Positions 1-8,577 of a DNA stretch of 64,000 bases are shown in pieces. The stretch is taken from positions 124,001 through 188,000 of the forward strand of contig DHEH01000010.1 of the NCBI GenBank assembly GCA_002399785.1. The letters run 5' to 3'. The position numbers and the translations under genes were made by a program. The notes below the pieces were generated by a model. That model was not told the DNA's origin, did not search any database, and saw nothing but the letters and a program-made list of their open reading frames with translations. Position 1 is the first letter of the stretch, and each line of letters begins with the position of its first letter. This DNA is from Caryophanales bacterium UBA4855 (GTDB taxonomy: Bacteria; Bacillota_I; Bacilli_A; RFN20; CAG-826).

Positions 1-1176
1 AAACATTTTTTTATTAATTTCTCTATTTAAACTTTCGATTATATCGTGAGTTTTATCAATACTGTCATCGTTTTCAAAATCGTCAAAAGTCATTTGAATC
101 TTAGCGTCCTTAGCGTCAGTTAAATTTTGAAAACAAACGCCACTCATTCTTATCAATTGGCCATTGTATGTTTCTTTAAATAAATTTCTAACAGCTTCTA
201 TTATAGTATCATCATTATTTGTGGGATTCATCAATGTTTTAGAGAATTGTTTAACTTTAAATTGGCAACTTTCTTCATCAAATTTTGCGTTTTTATAAGT
301 TAATTGTATTGTTTTTGTTAATTTTTTTGCTTTATGTAACTCTTTAAGAATTGATTTCGTTTGCTGAATCATAAAAGACAAAATGAATTCCGAGTCGTCC
401 GAATTCTCTTCAAAAGTAGAAGTAGTTCCGATGCTTTTAGGATCACTAGGAGCAGTATTAATTTTAAAACTACTATTTCCTTCAAGTTCAGAAATGATAG
501 AAGTAGAAAATGAACCAATAATACCATTAACATCATCTCTTTGTGATTTAATCCCATAATATAAATCACCAATCGTTTTTATACCTATTTCTTCTAAAAT
601 TGGATAAGTTTTTTTACCAATTCCAAAAAAGGTTTTAATTGGCAAAGGAAAAATCTTTGATGGAATATCTTTTTTTCGAATTATTGTTATGCCGTTTGGT
701 TTTTTCATATCGCTACCCATTTTTGCCAAAAATTTTGTTGGAGCAACACCTATGGAGCATTTTAATTTTGTTTTATTAAATAACCCAATCTGAAATTCTT
801 TTAAGAATTCATCAATATTATTGTTACCATATTGATAATAAACATTAGTAAAATCAGCAAAACATTCATCGACACTCGTTTGTTCCACTAGACTCGTATA
901 CGTTCTTACATAATGAATAAATTCTCGACTATACAATTCGTAATTATGAAAATCACAAGGGATCACAATTAAGTTTTTACAAAGCATTTGTGCTTGAAAC
1001 ATTGGCATACCGGAATGAATTCCGTATTCTCTGGCTTTATAGGAACAAGTAGAAACTATTCCTCCCCTACCAACTCCTCCAACCGCAACAGGTTTACCTT
1101 CTAATAAAGGATTTTTAATTTCTTCACATCTTACAAAGAAGGTATTTAAATCAATATGTAAAATTATTCTACTCAT
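1..1176 (-). CDS. dinB: DNA polymerase IV (DinB), C-terminus cut by window edge
   Basis: Y-family translesion DNA polymerase, open to the left edge for 392 codons. The N-terminus reads HIDLNTFF: D9 is the first metal ligand, and Phe13/Phe14 sit at the steric-gate site. S101-V-D103-E104 supplies the two other catalytic acids. A YSREF segment and helix-hairpin-helix-like segments (PIKTFFGIGKKTYPILEEIGIKTIGDL) follow, then a little-finger region. Asn after HIDL (rather than Asp) is usual in Firmicutes Pol IV. The start is set by an excellent Shine-Dalgarno, AAAGGAGG, just upstream. It lies downstream of xseB on the same strand with a 41-nt gap containing a repeated TAGTAAATAAA and a TATAAA-like box. 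I saw no SOS-box palindrome. Only the extreme C-terminus, including any clamp-binding peptide, may be missing. Confidence 0.93.
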   Translation of the reverse strand, partial: MSRIILHIDLNTFFVRCEEIKNPLLEGKPVAVGGVGRGGIVSTCSYKAREYGIHSGMPMFQAQMLCKNLIVIPCDFHNYELYSREFIHYVRTYTSLVEQTSVDECFADFTNVYYQYGNNNIDEFLKEFQIGLFNKTKLKCSIGVAPTKFLAKMGSDMKKPNGITIIRKKDIPSKIFPLPIKTFFGIGKKTYPILEEIGIKTIGDLYYGIKSQRDDVNGIIGSFSTSIISELEGNSSFKINTAPSDPKSIGTTSTFEENSDDSEFILSFMIQQTKSILKELHKAKKLTKTIQLTYKNAKFDEESCQFKVKQFSKTLMNPTNNDDTIIEAVRNLFKETYNGQLIRMSGVCFQNLTDAKDAKIQMTFDDFENDDSIDKTHDIIESLNREINKKMF

Positions 1177-1217
1177 ATTTAACCTCCTTTATTTACTATT
1201 TTTATACTATTTATTTA

Positions 1218-1418
1218 CTATTTATCAACTTTTTCTAGATTATCAACCATATCTTTAGCATGTTTAATTTTTTCTTCTAAATCTGTAATAAGTGTTTGAG
1301 CTTCAGAATATAGTTCAATAGATTTCTCAATTGAAAGTTCTCCGCTTTCTATTTTTTCAGAAATATATTCTAATCTCTTCATCTCTTCTTCAAATGTTTT
1401 ATTAGTTTTTTCGTTCAT
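1218..1418 (-). CDS. xseB: Exodeoxyribonuclease VII small subunit
   Basis: A 66-aa, all-helical acidic protein with the family signature FEEEMKRLEYISEKIESGELSIEKSIELYSEA, where the GELSIEKSI turn is diagnostic. Several copies bind one XseA to form ExoVII, which degrades single-stranded DNA to oligonucleotides. Its ATG overlaps the TGA of xseA (ATGA), so translation is coupled. This TGA is one of several showing that UGA is a stop here. Length is normal for the family. Confidence 0.95.
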   Translation of the reverse strand: MNEKTNKTFEEEMKRLEYISEKIESGELSIEKSIELYSEAQTLITDLEEKIKHAKDMVDNLEKVDK

Positions 1419-2644
1419 TTTGAAACTCCTTCTTTAATTATTTTATCAACAACAACATTTACTTGTCCATCTCGATACCTGATAGTTAATTGATCATTAG
1501 TGTGTAATTTATTAACATTTGTGATTAATTTACCATCACTATCAAAAGTGAGAACATAACCTTTCTTTAATAAATTCAAAGGGTTCGATAATTCAATTTT
1601 TGTTTTTAGAATATCAACATCATTTGAAAGTTCCACAATGTATTTATTATAATCATTTTCGATTTTAATTGATAAATTTGAAATTCGAGAAATATACTGA
1701 TCGTAAACTGCACCAACATTAACAAATACTTTATTCTTTAAAATGTTAGCAACTCTCAATTCGTAACGATTTATCATTGATTTTAATAAAGTTTGAATAT
1801 TACCTTTATAATACTCAACTTCTTTATACAAATCTTTGATATCACTAACAGCTATTTCACAAGCTCCAGTTGGTGTGCTTGCATGAGCATCTGATGATAA
1901 ATCACATAAAGATAGATTAATTTCATGCCCAATTGCAGTGATTATTGGAACTTTGCAATTTGCGACTTTCCTAACTAATTTTTCATCATCAAAAGCGCTC
2001 AAATCTTCAACTGATCCACCGCCTCTACCCAAAATTATAATATCAGGAGAATCATTTTCACATTCAGTAATTGCTCTAATTAAATCTTGAGGTGCATCAC
2101 TACCCTGCACTTTTGCGCCATAAACTTTTATTTTTACCATCGGATTTCTTCTATTAAGGTTAAATACAAAATCACGTTCAGCAGCGCTATTTTTACCAGT
2201 AATAATACCGATTTTTTTGGGATAAATTGGTATTTTCTTTTTTCTATTAACATCAAAAAGTCCTTCTAAAACTAATTTATTTTTAAGCATTTCTTTTTTC
2301 AACAATAAATTGCCTTCTCCATAAGGAATAATTTTTTTACATATTATTTGGTATGTACCAGCAACTGTATAACTTGAAATTGAGCCAACAACAAGAACTT
2401 CATCGCCATCTTTCATCTCAAAATCTAACGACATTGTATCGTATTTAAACATCACGGCATTAATTGAAGCAAATTCGTCTTTAAGTGAAAAATAAATGTG
2501 CCCATTTCTATTACGCCCACGATAATTAGATATCTCACCAATTAATCCAATGCCTTGTAAAGTTATTGTATTATCAAAAAGTGATTTTATATACTCATTA
2601 ACTTCTTTAATCGAATAATAATCTTTATTGCTTATATTTATCAT
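1415..2644 (-). CDS. xseA: Exodeoxyribonuclease VII large subunit
   Basis: 409 aa; catalytic subunit of ExoVII. An N-terminal OB-fold (about residues 10-110: GEISNYRGRNRNGHIYFSLKD) precedes the nuclease core with KKIGIITGKNSAAERDF (about 143-160), DIIILGRGGGSVEDLSAFDDE and PIITAIGHEINLSLCDLSSD. The family's usual segment ADLRAPTPSAAAE appears here as SDAHASTPTGACE. A helical C-terminal region follows. It ends in TGA inside the xseB start codon and begins within the last 20 nt of nusB, so nusB-xseA-xseB are translationally linked, the order found in Bacillus-type genomes. Confidence 0.96.
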   Translation of the reverse strand: MINISNKDYYSIKEVNEYIKSLFDNTITLQGIGLIGEISNYRGRNRNGHIYFSLKDEFASINAVMFKYDTMSLDFEMKDGDEVLVVGSISSYTVAGTYQIICKKIIPYGEGNLLLKKEMLKNKLVLEGLFDVNRKKKIPIYPKKIGIITGKNSAAERDFVFNLNRRNPMVKIKVYGAKVQGSDAPQDLIRAITECENDSPDIIILGRGGGSVEDLSAFDDEKLVRKVANCKVPIITAIGHEINLSLCDLSSDAHASTPTGACEIAVSDIKDLYKEVEYYKGNIQTLLKSMINRYELRVANILKNKVFVNVGAVYDQYISRISNLSIKIENDYNKYIVELSNDVDILKTKIELSNPLNLLKKGYVLTFDSDGKLITNVNKLHTNDQLTIRYRDGQVNVVVDKIIKEGVSK

Positions 2645-3050
2645 TTAAACAATTATCCAAAACGGCATTAACGAACTTATAATCTTTGTCGTCGTCACCA
2701 TATTTTTTGGCTAATTTAACGGCGACATCAATTGAAACGCCTTTGTCTTCGTTTAAATATATGTAATTTGTTACAGCTAAAATTAAAATAGCTTGTATAC
2801 AACTATTTAAACGAGAAAATTTCCAATTTTTTAAGTAATTCGAAATATGATCCACTATTCGATCTTGATTTTTTAAAGCGGTAATCAATATTTCCTTGAT
2901 AAAAATCGAACTATCCTTGTAAGGTTCATTGGTTAAATTTTCAATAGTCGCAACAACATCAATTGGTTGATCAATAGATTCGTCTATTAAAAAACCATAC
3001 ATTGCTTGCATTGCTAGTTCTTGTTCTTTATTTCTTGATGTTTGTTGCAT
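2625..3050 (-). CDS. nusB: Transcription antitermination protein NusB
   Basis: 141 aa, all-helical NusB/RsmB fold. NusB binds boxA RNA with NusE (S10) in rRNA antitermination. Recognisable parts are the N-terminal SRNKEQELAMQAMYGFLID and the C-terminal ILILAVTNYIYLNEDKGVSIDVAVKLAKKYGDDDKDYKFVNAVLDN, equivalent to the usual ...VPxKVaINEAVELAKxfGxxxsxkFVNGVL. Length matches the family. It sits between an Asp23-family gene and xseA, a conserved Firmicutes neighbourhood, and overlaps xseA by 20 nt. The Shine-Dalgarno is GGGGA. Confidence 0.94.
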   Translation of the reverse strand: MQQTSRNKEQELAMQAMYGFLIDESIDQPIDVVATIENLTNEPYKDSSIFIKEILITALKNQDRIVDHISNYLKNWKFSRLNSCIQAILILAVTNYIYLNEDKGVSIDVAVKLAKKYGDDDKDYKFVNAVLDNCLNDKYKQ

Positions 3051-3070
3051 ATAATCCCCGTTCCAACGAA

Positions 3071-3388
3071 TTATTTAATATCAAATACCAGTTTAATGTC
3101 AACTGATTTTTCATCAGCATCACATAACAACTTTAAATTTGCATAAATAATACTTTCAACTTCTTTTTGTAATTCTTCTTTATTTTCTTTTTCTGAAGCT
3201 TTAACATGAATTTTATAAAAAACATGATTTTCTTTAATTAAAACTTCGACATCGCCAAACTTTTCTTTGTTTTTTTCTAAATCAATCTCTTTTGTTAAAC
3301 AATGTTCAGCCACCGCTTTAAAAACATTTTTATTAATACCTAAATCACCATTTTGACAATAATTTTCTAAATATTGATAATTTTTCAT
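3071..3388 (-). CDS. Asp23/Gls24 family protein (YqhY-like)
   Basis: 105 aa. The pattern is that of Asp23/Gls24 proteins: NGDLGINKNVFKAVAEHCLTKE at the N-terminus, then alternating strands (DVEVLIKENHVFYKIHVKASEK) and a helix ending in VESIIYANLKLLCDADEKSVDIKLVFDIK. In Bacillus the homologue YqhY lies directly upstream of nusB, as here, and is linked to lipid/acetyl-CoA carboxylase control; that role is not visible in this sequence. The start is supported by AAGGAGG. A shorter than usual N-terminus is possible. Confidence 0.8.
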   Translation of the reverse strand: MKNYQYLENYCQNGDLGINKNVFKAVAEHCLTKEIDLEKNKEKFGDVEVLIKENHVFYKIHVKASEKENKEELQKEVESIIYANLKLLCDADEKSVDIKLVFDIK

Positions 3389-3404
3389 ATAAAGCCTCCT
3401 TTTT

Positions 3405-5393
3405 TTATTTTAATAAATCTTGAATCTTTTTAACAATCGAATCCAATCCAAAACCTATATGTTCAACAACATCTTCAGCTTTGGCACTGGCTCCGAAATG
3501 ATCGTATCCAATATTGTTTGGAGCATACTTACCCCAACCAAATGTAGATGCCATTTCAAGACTAACTCGTTTAGTATAATCTTTTCCGATGATAGAATCC
3601 TTATATTTTTTAGTTTGTTGATCAAACAGCTCCATACATGGCATTGAAACAACTCTGATTCCTTTACCTTTTTCTTTAAGAGCCTTTTTAGCTTCAATTG
3701 CTAAACTGACTTCACTTCCGGTTGCAATAATAACCATTTTACAAACTTTTAATGATTCTTTATCAACAATATACGCGCCTTTTTTGACATCATCATATTC
3801 ACTACTGTTCTTAAGTAAAGGCAAATCTTGCCTGCTCAAAATAAGAGCACTAGGAGTATGAACTTGCTCAAGAGCAATACGATAGGAAGCATAAGTTTCA
3901 CGAGAATCACATGGTCTAAAAGTAAGTAAATTTGGGATACTTCTTAAAGCAGCAAGATGTTCGATTGGTTGATGTGTTGGACCGTCTTCTCCAACCATCA
4001 CTGAGTCGTGTGATAACAAATAAAGATTTGGACACTTCATTAAAGCAGCCATTCTAATTGCAGATTTTGCATAATCACTAAAAACAAAGAATGATCCAGT
4101 ATAAGTTCTTAATCCACCATGAAGTAATATTCCGTTAGATGCAGCTTGCATCAAAAACTCTCTAATACCCCAATTGATATTGGTTCCTTCACGATGTTCT
4201 GGAGAATAAGTTATTCCATTTTTAAGCTCAGTTTTGACTGAACCAGCAACGTCAGCACTACCACCAACAAAATTTGGCAATAATTCATGAAAATAATTTA
4301 ATATACGATGCGAAGCGTTTCTGGTAGATTCAACTTTTAAATTATCAATCTTTAAATTAAGTTTATTTAAATATTTTGAAACATCATTTGAAGCAAAAGT
4401 AACTACTTCATCATAAGTTTTTTCATCATTCTTCTTTAATTCTTCCATTGCTAAAGAATGTTGAGCAAAAGCTTGTTGTCCTCTATTATAGAAGGAGTTT
4501 TCGAAATTTTTATACACTTCTTGAGGCAATTCGAATTGATTATGTCCGACATAACCATAAAATTCTTTGGCTTTTTCACCATCTTCAGCACCAAGTGGAG
4601 CACCATGTACTTTATGTGTACCTTGATTTGCGCTTCCAAAACCAATAATTGTTTTATATATAATTAAAGTTGGATTAGAAATACTCTTTCTAGCTTTTTT
4701 AATAGATTTTTGAATATCTTTTAAATTATTCCCGTCTTTAACATAAACCACATCCCATCCAGCACTTAAAAATCTTTCAATAGTATTTTCTTTATTACTT
4801 TGAGCCAATGGACCATCCAAAGTGACATCATTAGCATCATATAAAAGAATTAATCTATTTAAGTGTTCTAAACCAGCAAAAGTAATTGCTTCTTGAGAAA
4901 TTCCTTCTTCTAAGCATCCGTCCCCACACATACAATATGTATAATGGTCGTATATTTTATTACCATATTTTGCTCTAAGCATAGTTTCAGCCATTGCTAA
5001 ACCAACTGCTTCAGCAATACCTTGGCCTAATGGACCACTGCCAGCATCAATTCCGTCAGTAACTCCAACTTCTGGATGTCCTGGAGTAATTGAACCGTAT
5101 TGACGAAATTGTTTTAAATCATCAACAGATATATTAAATTTGCATAAGTGCAACACAGTGTACAAAAGACTTGAGGCATGTCCACAGCTCAAAACGAAAC
5201 GATCTCTATCAATCCAATTTGGATTTTTTGGATCAGCTTTCATGAAGTCCTTATAAAGGACATAAAGCATTGGAGCGCAACTTAAAGCAGCGCCTGGGTG
5301 GCCGCTTTTAGCTTTATTGATCATGTCAATACAATTAGCTCTAATAGCAGCAACGCTCAAATCATCAACTGTCTTAATCTTTTGTTTTTTCAT
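3405..5393 (-). CDS. tkt: Transketolase
   Basis: 662 aa, full length. Transfers two-carbon units between sugar phosphates in the non-oxidative pentose phosphate pathway and uses thiamine pyrophosphate. N-terminal KSGHPGAALSCAPMLYVLY and DRFVLSCGHASSLLYTVLHL; the TPP/Mg site is GDGCLEEGISQEAITFAGLEHLNRLILLYDAND (around 155-190). The pyrimidine-binding domain carries REFLMQAASNGILLHGGLRTYTGSFFVFSDYAK and DSVMVGEDGPTHQPIEHLAALR. The C-terminal domain starts near IVDKESLKVCKMVIIATGSEV. One nucleotide separates it from aspS upstream, so it is probably in the hisS-aspS transcript. Confidence 0.97.
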   Translation of the reverse strand: MKKQKIKTVDDLSVAAIRANCIDMINKAKSGHPGAALSCAPMLYVLYKDFMKADPKNPNWIDRDRFVLSCGHASSLLYTVLHLCKFNISVDDLKQFRQYGSITPGHPEVGVTDGIDAGSGPLGQGIAEAVGLAMAETMLRAKYGNKIYDHYTYCMCGDGCLEEGISQEAITFAGLEHLNRLILLYDANDVTLDGPLAQSNKENTIERFLSAGWDVVYVKDGNNLKDIQKSIKKARKSISNPTLIIYKTIIGFGSANQGTHKVHGAPLGAEDGEKAKEFYGYVGHNQFELPQEVYKNFENSFYNRGQQAFAQHSLAMEELKKNDEKTYDEVVTFASNDVSKYLNKLNLKIDNLKVESTRNASHRILNYFHELLPNFVGGSADVAGSVKTELKNGITYSPEHREGTNINWGIREFLMQAASNGILLHGGLRTYTGSFFVFSDYAKSAIRMAALMKCPNLYLLSHDSVMVGEDGPTHQPIEHLAALRSIPNLLTFRPCDSRETYASYRIALEQVHTPSALILSRQDLPLLKNSSEYDDVKKGAYIVDKESLKVCKMVIIATGSEVSLAIEAKKALKEKGKGIRVVSMPCMELFDQQTKKYKDSIIGKDYTKRVSLEMASTFGWGKYAPNNIGYDHFGASAKAEDVVEHIGFGLDSIVKKIQDLLK

Positions 5394-5394
5394 T

Positions 5395-7143
5395 TTATTT
5401 CTCCTTGATTATGTCGATTCCTAAAACTTTCAATTGATCTTCATCAACTGGATAAGGGGCATTTGTAACAGGGCATACACCAGCAAGATTCTTAGGGAAA
5501 GCAATAACATCACGTATATTGTCTGTTCCGCTTAAAATCATTGTTAATCTATCAAGACCAAAAGCTAAACCACCATGTGGAGGTGTTCCAAATTTTAAAG
5601 CATCAACAAACCAACCAAACTTTTTTTGAATTCTTTCAGGAGTTAATCCTAATATTTCAAAAATTTCTTGTTGAACTTTTTGATCATAAATTCTTAAAGA
5701 TCCACCGCCAGCTTCGTATCCATTAATAACAATATCATACGCATAAGCATAAACATTAAATGGATCGGTTCTTAATTTTGACAAATCTTCATCACATGGA
5801 CGAGTAAATGGATGGTGAACAGCAACAATTTCACCTGTTTCTTCACTCTTTTCAAACAATGGAAAATGTACAACCCATAACAAATCAAAAGTATTTGGCT
5901 TAATTAAATTTAATTTCTTTGCCATCATACTTCTTAAAGCACCAACACCAAAACATACATTATGTTTATCGTTTCCACTACCAACAAATATGACATCGCC
6001 ATTTTTAGCATCCATAGCTTGTATAACGTTTTTAATTTGTTCAGGATTCATGAATTTTACTAAAGAACCTTCTAAAGTATCATTTTCAACTTTGAAGCAA
6101 GCATAAAACTTCATTCCAAACTTATTAGCAAGCAAATTATATTCGTCTTGCTTTTTTCTGCTTGTTTCTTCAGCAATTCCTTCAATTTTTATAGCTTTAA
6201 TAAACTTTGAATCTTTCCAAGCGCCAAATTCTGTTTTATCTAAAATATCTTTTAAATCTACTAATTTCATTCCAAAACGAGTATCTGGTTTATCACTACC
6301 ATAAAAATTGACAGCATCATCATATTCCATATGTCTTAAAGGAAGTTGAACATCGAAATCAACAACTTCTTTAAAAACTTTCTTCAAGAAACCCTCAGCC
6401 ATCGCAAGAATTTCATCTTCATTCATAAAAGACATTTCAACATCTATCTGAGTAAAATCTGGTTGTCTATCAGCACGTAAATCTTCATCTCTAAAGCATC
6501 TTGCTACTTGATAATATCTATCAAAACCAGCAACCATCAACATTTGTTTAAATAATTGAGGAGATTGAGGTAAAGCATAAAAAGATCCTTTTTTTAATCT
6601 AGATGGAACAAGATAATCTCTTGCACCTTCTGGTGTAGAAGGACTTAAATATGGAGTTTCAACATTTACAAAATCATTGCTAGAAAAATAATCATGAGCA
6701 CATTTTGTAATTTTTGCTCTCGTTAAAAATCTATTAACCATAGATTGTCTTCTTAAATCTAGATAACGATATTTTAAACGGATATCTTCACTTGCATCAG
6801 TATCATCACTAATAACAATTGGAGGTTGTTCGCTTGTGTTAATTAAAACTACTTTGTCAGCAACTATTTCAATATCTCCAGTTGCTAAATTTTTATTAGG
6901 AACATCTTTTTTGCTAATTTTACCAAATACTTGAATTATATATTCATTACGAATATCAGGTAATTCAACATCTTCAGGTTTAACAACAACTTGAACAATT
7001 CCCCATCTATCGCGTAAATCGATAAAAACAAGAGAACCTAAATTTCTTCTTTTTTGAACCCAACCAATAACAATAACTGATTTTCCAACATCAGCTAATC
7101 TTAAATCACCACAACGATTAGTTCTTTCAAATTTTTCATTCAT
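5395..7143 (-). CDS. aspS: Aspartyl-tRNA synthetase (bacterial type)
   Basis: 582 aa class II synthetase. The N-terminal anticodon-binding OB-fold (GWVQKRRNLGSLVFIDLRDRWGIVQVV) precedes the catalytic core: motif 2 ARCFRDEDLRADRQPDFTQIDVEMSF, a bacterial-type insertion of about 110 residues (roughly 280-400, GAD domain), and motif 3 GGLAFGLDRLTMILSG near 530-545. The insertion marks it as bacterial rather than archaeal type; whether it charges tRNA-Asn too cannot be told from sequence alone. Three nucleotides separate it from hisS. I found no T-box for this gene; transcription probably starts at the hisS promoter. Confidence 0.97.
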   Translation of the reverse strand: MNEKFERTNRCGDLRLADVGKSVIVIGWVQKRRNLGSLVFIDLRDRWGIVQVVVKPEDVELPDIRNEYIIQVFGKISKKDVPNKNLATGDIEIVADKVVLINTSEQPPIVISDDTDASEDIRLKYRYLDLRRQSMVNRFLTRAKITKCAHDYFSSNDFVNVETPYLSPSTPEGARDYLVPSRLKKGSFYALPQSPQLFKQMLMVAGFDRYYQVARCFRDEDLRADRQPDFTQIDVEMSFMNEDEILAMAEGFLKKVFKEVVDFDVQLPLRHMEYDDAVNFYGSDKPDTRFGMKLVDLKDILDKTEFGAWKDSKFIKAIKIEGIAEETSRKKQDEYNLLANKFGMKFYACFKVENDTLEGSLVKFMNPEQIKNVIQAMDAKNGDVIFVGSGNDKHNVCFGVGALRSMMAKKLNLIKPNTFDLLWVVHFPLFEKSEETGEIVAVHHPFTRPCDEDLSKLRTDPFNVYAYAYDIVINGYEAGGGSLRIYDQKVQQEIFEILGLTPERIQKKFGWFVDALKFGTPPHGGLAFGLDRLTMILSGTDNIRDVIAFPKNLAGVCPVTNAPYPVDEDQLKVLGIDIIKEK

Positions 7144-7146
7144 ATT

Positions 7147-8499
7147 TTATTCTTCTTTCTTATCTTTGCATTCACATCCACATCCGCAATGGCACTCATG
7201 TTCGTGTTCATGTTCTTCTTCAACACCTAATAATTCGTCCAATTTATCAATTAAATCTTCTATTTTTACTTTAATTTGCTTTTGCTCCGACAAATCCTTT
7301 AAAACAACTTCTTTATTTTGAACTTCTTCTGAACCAATAATAATTCCAAATGTCGAATTTCTTCTAGTAGCTTTTTTAAACATTTGACCCATCGACTTAT
7401 TTTCCAAACAAATATCAGCATTAAATCCATTATCTCGAATATAATTGGTGACATTAAACGCATAATCAATGTTTTCTTCACCAATTGGCATTACATAAGC
7501 ATCAAGGAACAAATCATTTCTATTTATTTCATCGAATAAATGATCATCATTCATAACTGCAACAAGTCTTTCGATACCCATTGCATATCCAACGCCTTCA
7601 ACACTTGGTCCACCAATTTCTGCAATTAAATTTGAATAATGTCCGCCAGCTCCGATTGCACCGTAATTTTTACCTTCTTTAGAGGTGTAATGAAATTCAA
7701 AAACAACTCCACTATAATAATCTAATCCCCTAACTAAGCCATCATCAATACTATATTTTACTTCGTTATCGTCTAAAATTTTAAGCAAGGTATTAAAATC
7801 TTTTTTTGCATTTTCCGTTAAATAATCACCCATTTTAGGAGCTTTTTTAACTATTTCTTGATCTTCTGGTACTTTGCAATCAAGAATACGTAATACATTT
7901 AATTTATATCTTTCCTGACAATCTTCACACATGTTAGAAATTGAAGAAGCGAAGAAATCTTTTAAGGCTTTCTTATAATTCTCACGGCTTTCAGCATCTC
8001 CTAAAGAATTTATTTTTAACTCAAGATTTTTGAAACCAAGCATTTGAAGTTGAGAATAGGCCATAACAATTGTTTCTGCATCTCTATAAGGAGAAGAAAC
8101 TCCGGCACATTCAACACCAAATTGATTAAATTGTCTATATCTCCCTTGTTGAGGTCTTTCATAACGAAAACAAGGACCAACATAATAAGCTTTTACAGGA
8201 AAATCTTGATTAACAAAGAGTTTTTCACAAACCATTGATCTAATAGTTCCAGCTGTAATTTCTGGTCTAAGTGTAATACTTCTATCGCCTTTATCTTGAA
8301 AAGTATACATTTCTTTTCTAACAATATCGCTCGAATCACCAACAGAACGTAAAAATAATTCAGTATACTCAATAATTGGAGTCCTAAATTCGTGATATCC
8401 ATATTGTTCTGCAACTTTACTTAATAGTTGTTCAACATAAGTAAATTGACTTGCTTCATCTAATACGACATCGTGTGTTCCCTTAACTAAACTATACAT
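7147..8499 (-). CDS. hisS: Histidyl-tRNA synthetase with Cys/His-rich tail
   Basis: 450 aa class II synthetase. Motif 2 is PCFRYERPQQGRYRQFNQFGVE. The histidine-binding segment GLDYYSGVVFEFHY and motif 3 (GGPSVEGVGYAMGIERLVAVM) are present, and the anticodon-binding domain begins near YVMPIGEENIDYAFN. The usual protein would end around IEDLIDKLDELLG. Here about 25 residues are added, made of Glu-His repeats followed by alternating Cys (HEHECHCGCGCECKDKKEE). The tail looks like a metal ligand and is not part of the HisRS fold. Shine-Dalgarno is GAGGT. It heads hisS-aspS-tkt behind a promoter that contains a long palindrome. Confidence 0.96.
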   Translation of the reverse strand: MYSLVKGTHDVVLDEASQFTYVEQLLSKVAEQYGYHEFRTPIIEYTELFLRSVGDSSDIVRKEMYTFQDKGDRSITLRPEITAGTIRSMVCEKLFVNQDFPVKAYYVGPCFRYERPQQGRYRQFNQFGVECAGVSSPYRDAETIVMAYSQLQMLGFKNLELKINSLGDAESRENYKKALKDFFASSISNMCEDCQERYKLNVLRILDCKVPEDQEIVKKAPKMGDYLTENAKKDFNTLLKILDDNEVKYSIDDGLVRGLDYYSGVVFEFHYTSKEGKNYGAIGAGGHYSNLIAEIGGPSVEGVGYAMGIERLVAVMNDDHLFDEINRNDLFLDAYVMPIGEENIDYAFNVTNYIRDNGFNADICLENKSMGQMFKKATRRNSTFGIIIGSEEVQNKEVVLKDLSEQKQIKVKIEDLIDKLDELLGVEEEHEHEHECHCGCGCECKDKKEE

Positions 8500-8525
8500 T
8501 TTTATACCTCAAAAAGAATAAGTAT

Positions 8526-8554
8526 ATTATATCTAAAATATAGATATAATACAA
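8526..8554 (-). promoter_or_regulatory. hisS promoter with embedded palindrome
   Basis: On the minus strand a TATAAT -10 (8526-8531) lies 17 nt from a weak TTGTAT -35 (8549-8554). The spacer and -10 fall inside a perfect inverted repeat with 11-nt arms (8525-8535 and 8541-8551) and a 5-nt centre. It is AT-only apart from one G:C per arm, so it makes a poor terminator for the upstream gene but a reasonable operator. No T-box motif is present. Confidence 0.5.
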
Positions 8555-8577
8555 AGATATTCGCCCTTTTATGCCTA

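Noticed and set aside
1177..1217. SOS (LexA) box before dinB
   Set aside because: No GAAC-N4-GTTC type dyad; only AT-rich direct repeats of TAGTAAATAAA.
3420..4667. Several 64-80 codon frames on both strands inside transketolase
   Set aside because: Shadows of the tkt gene; no ribosome sites and composition set by the real frame.
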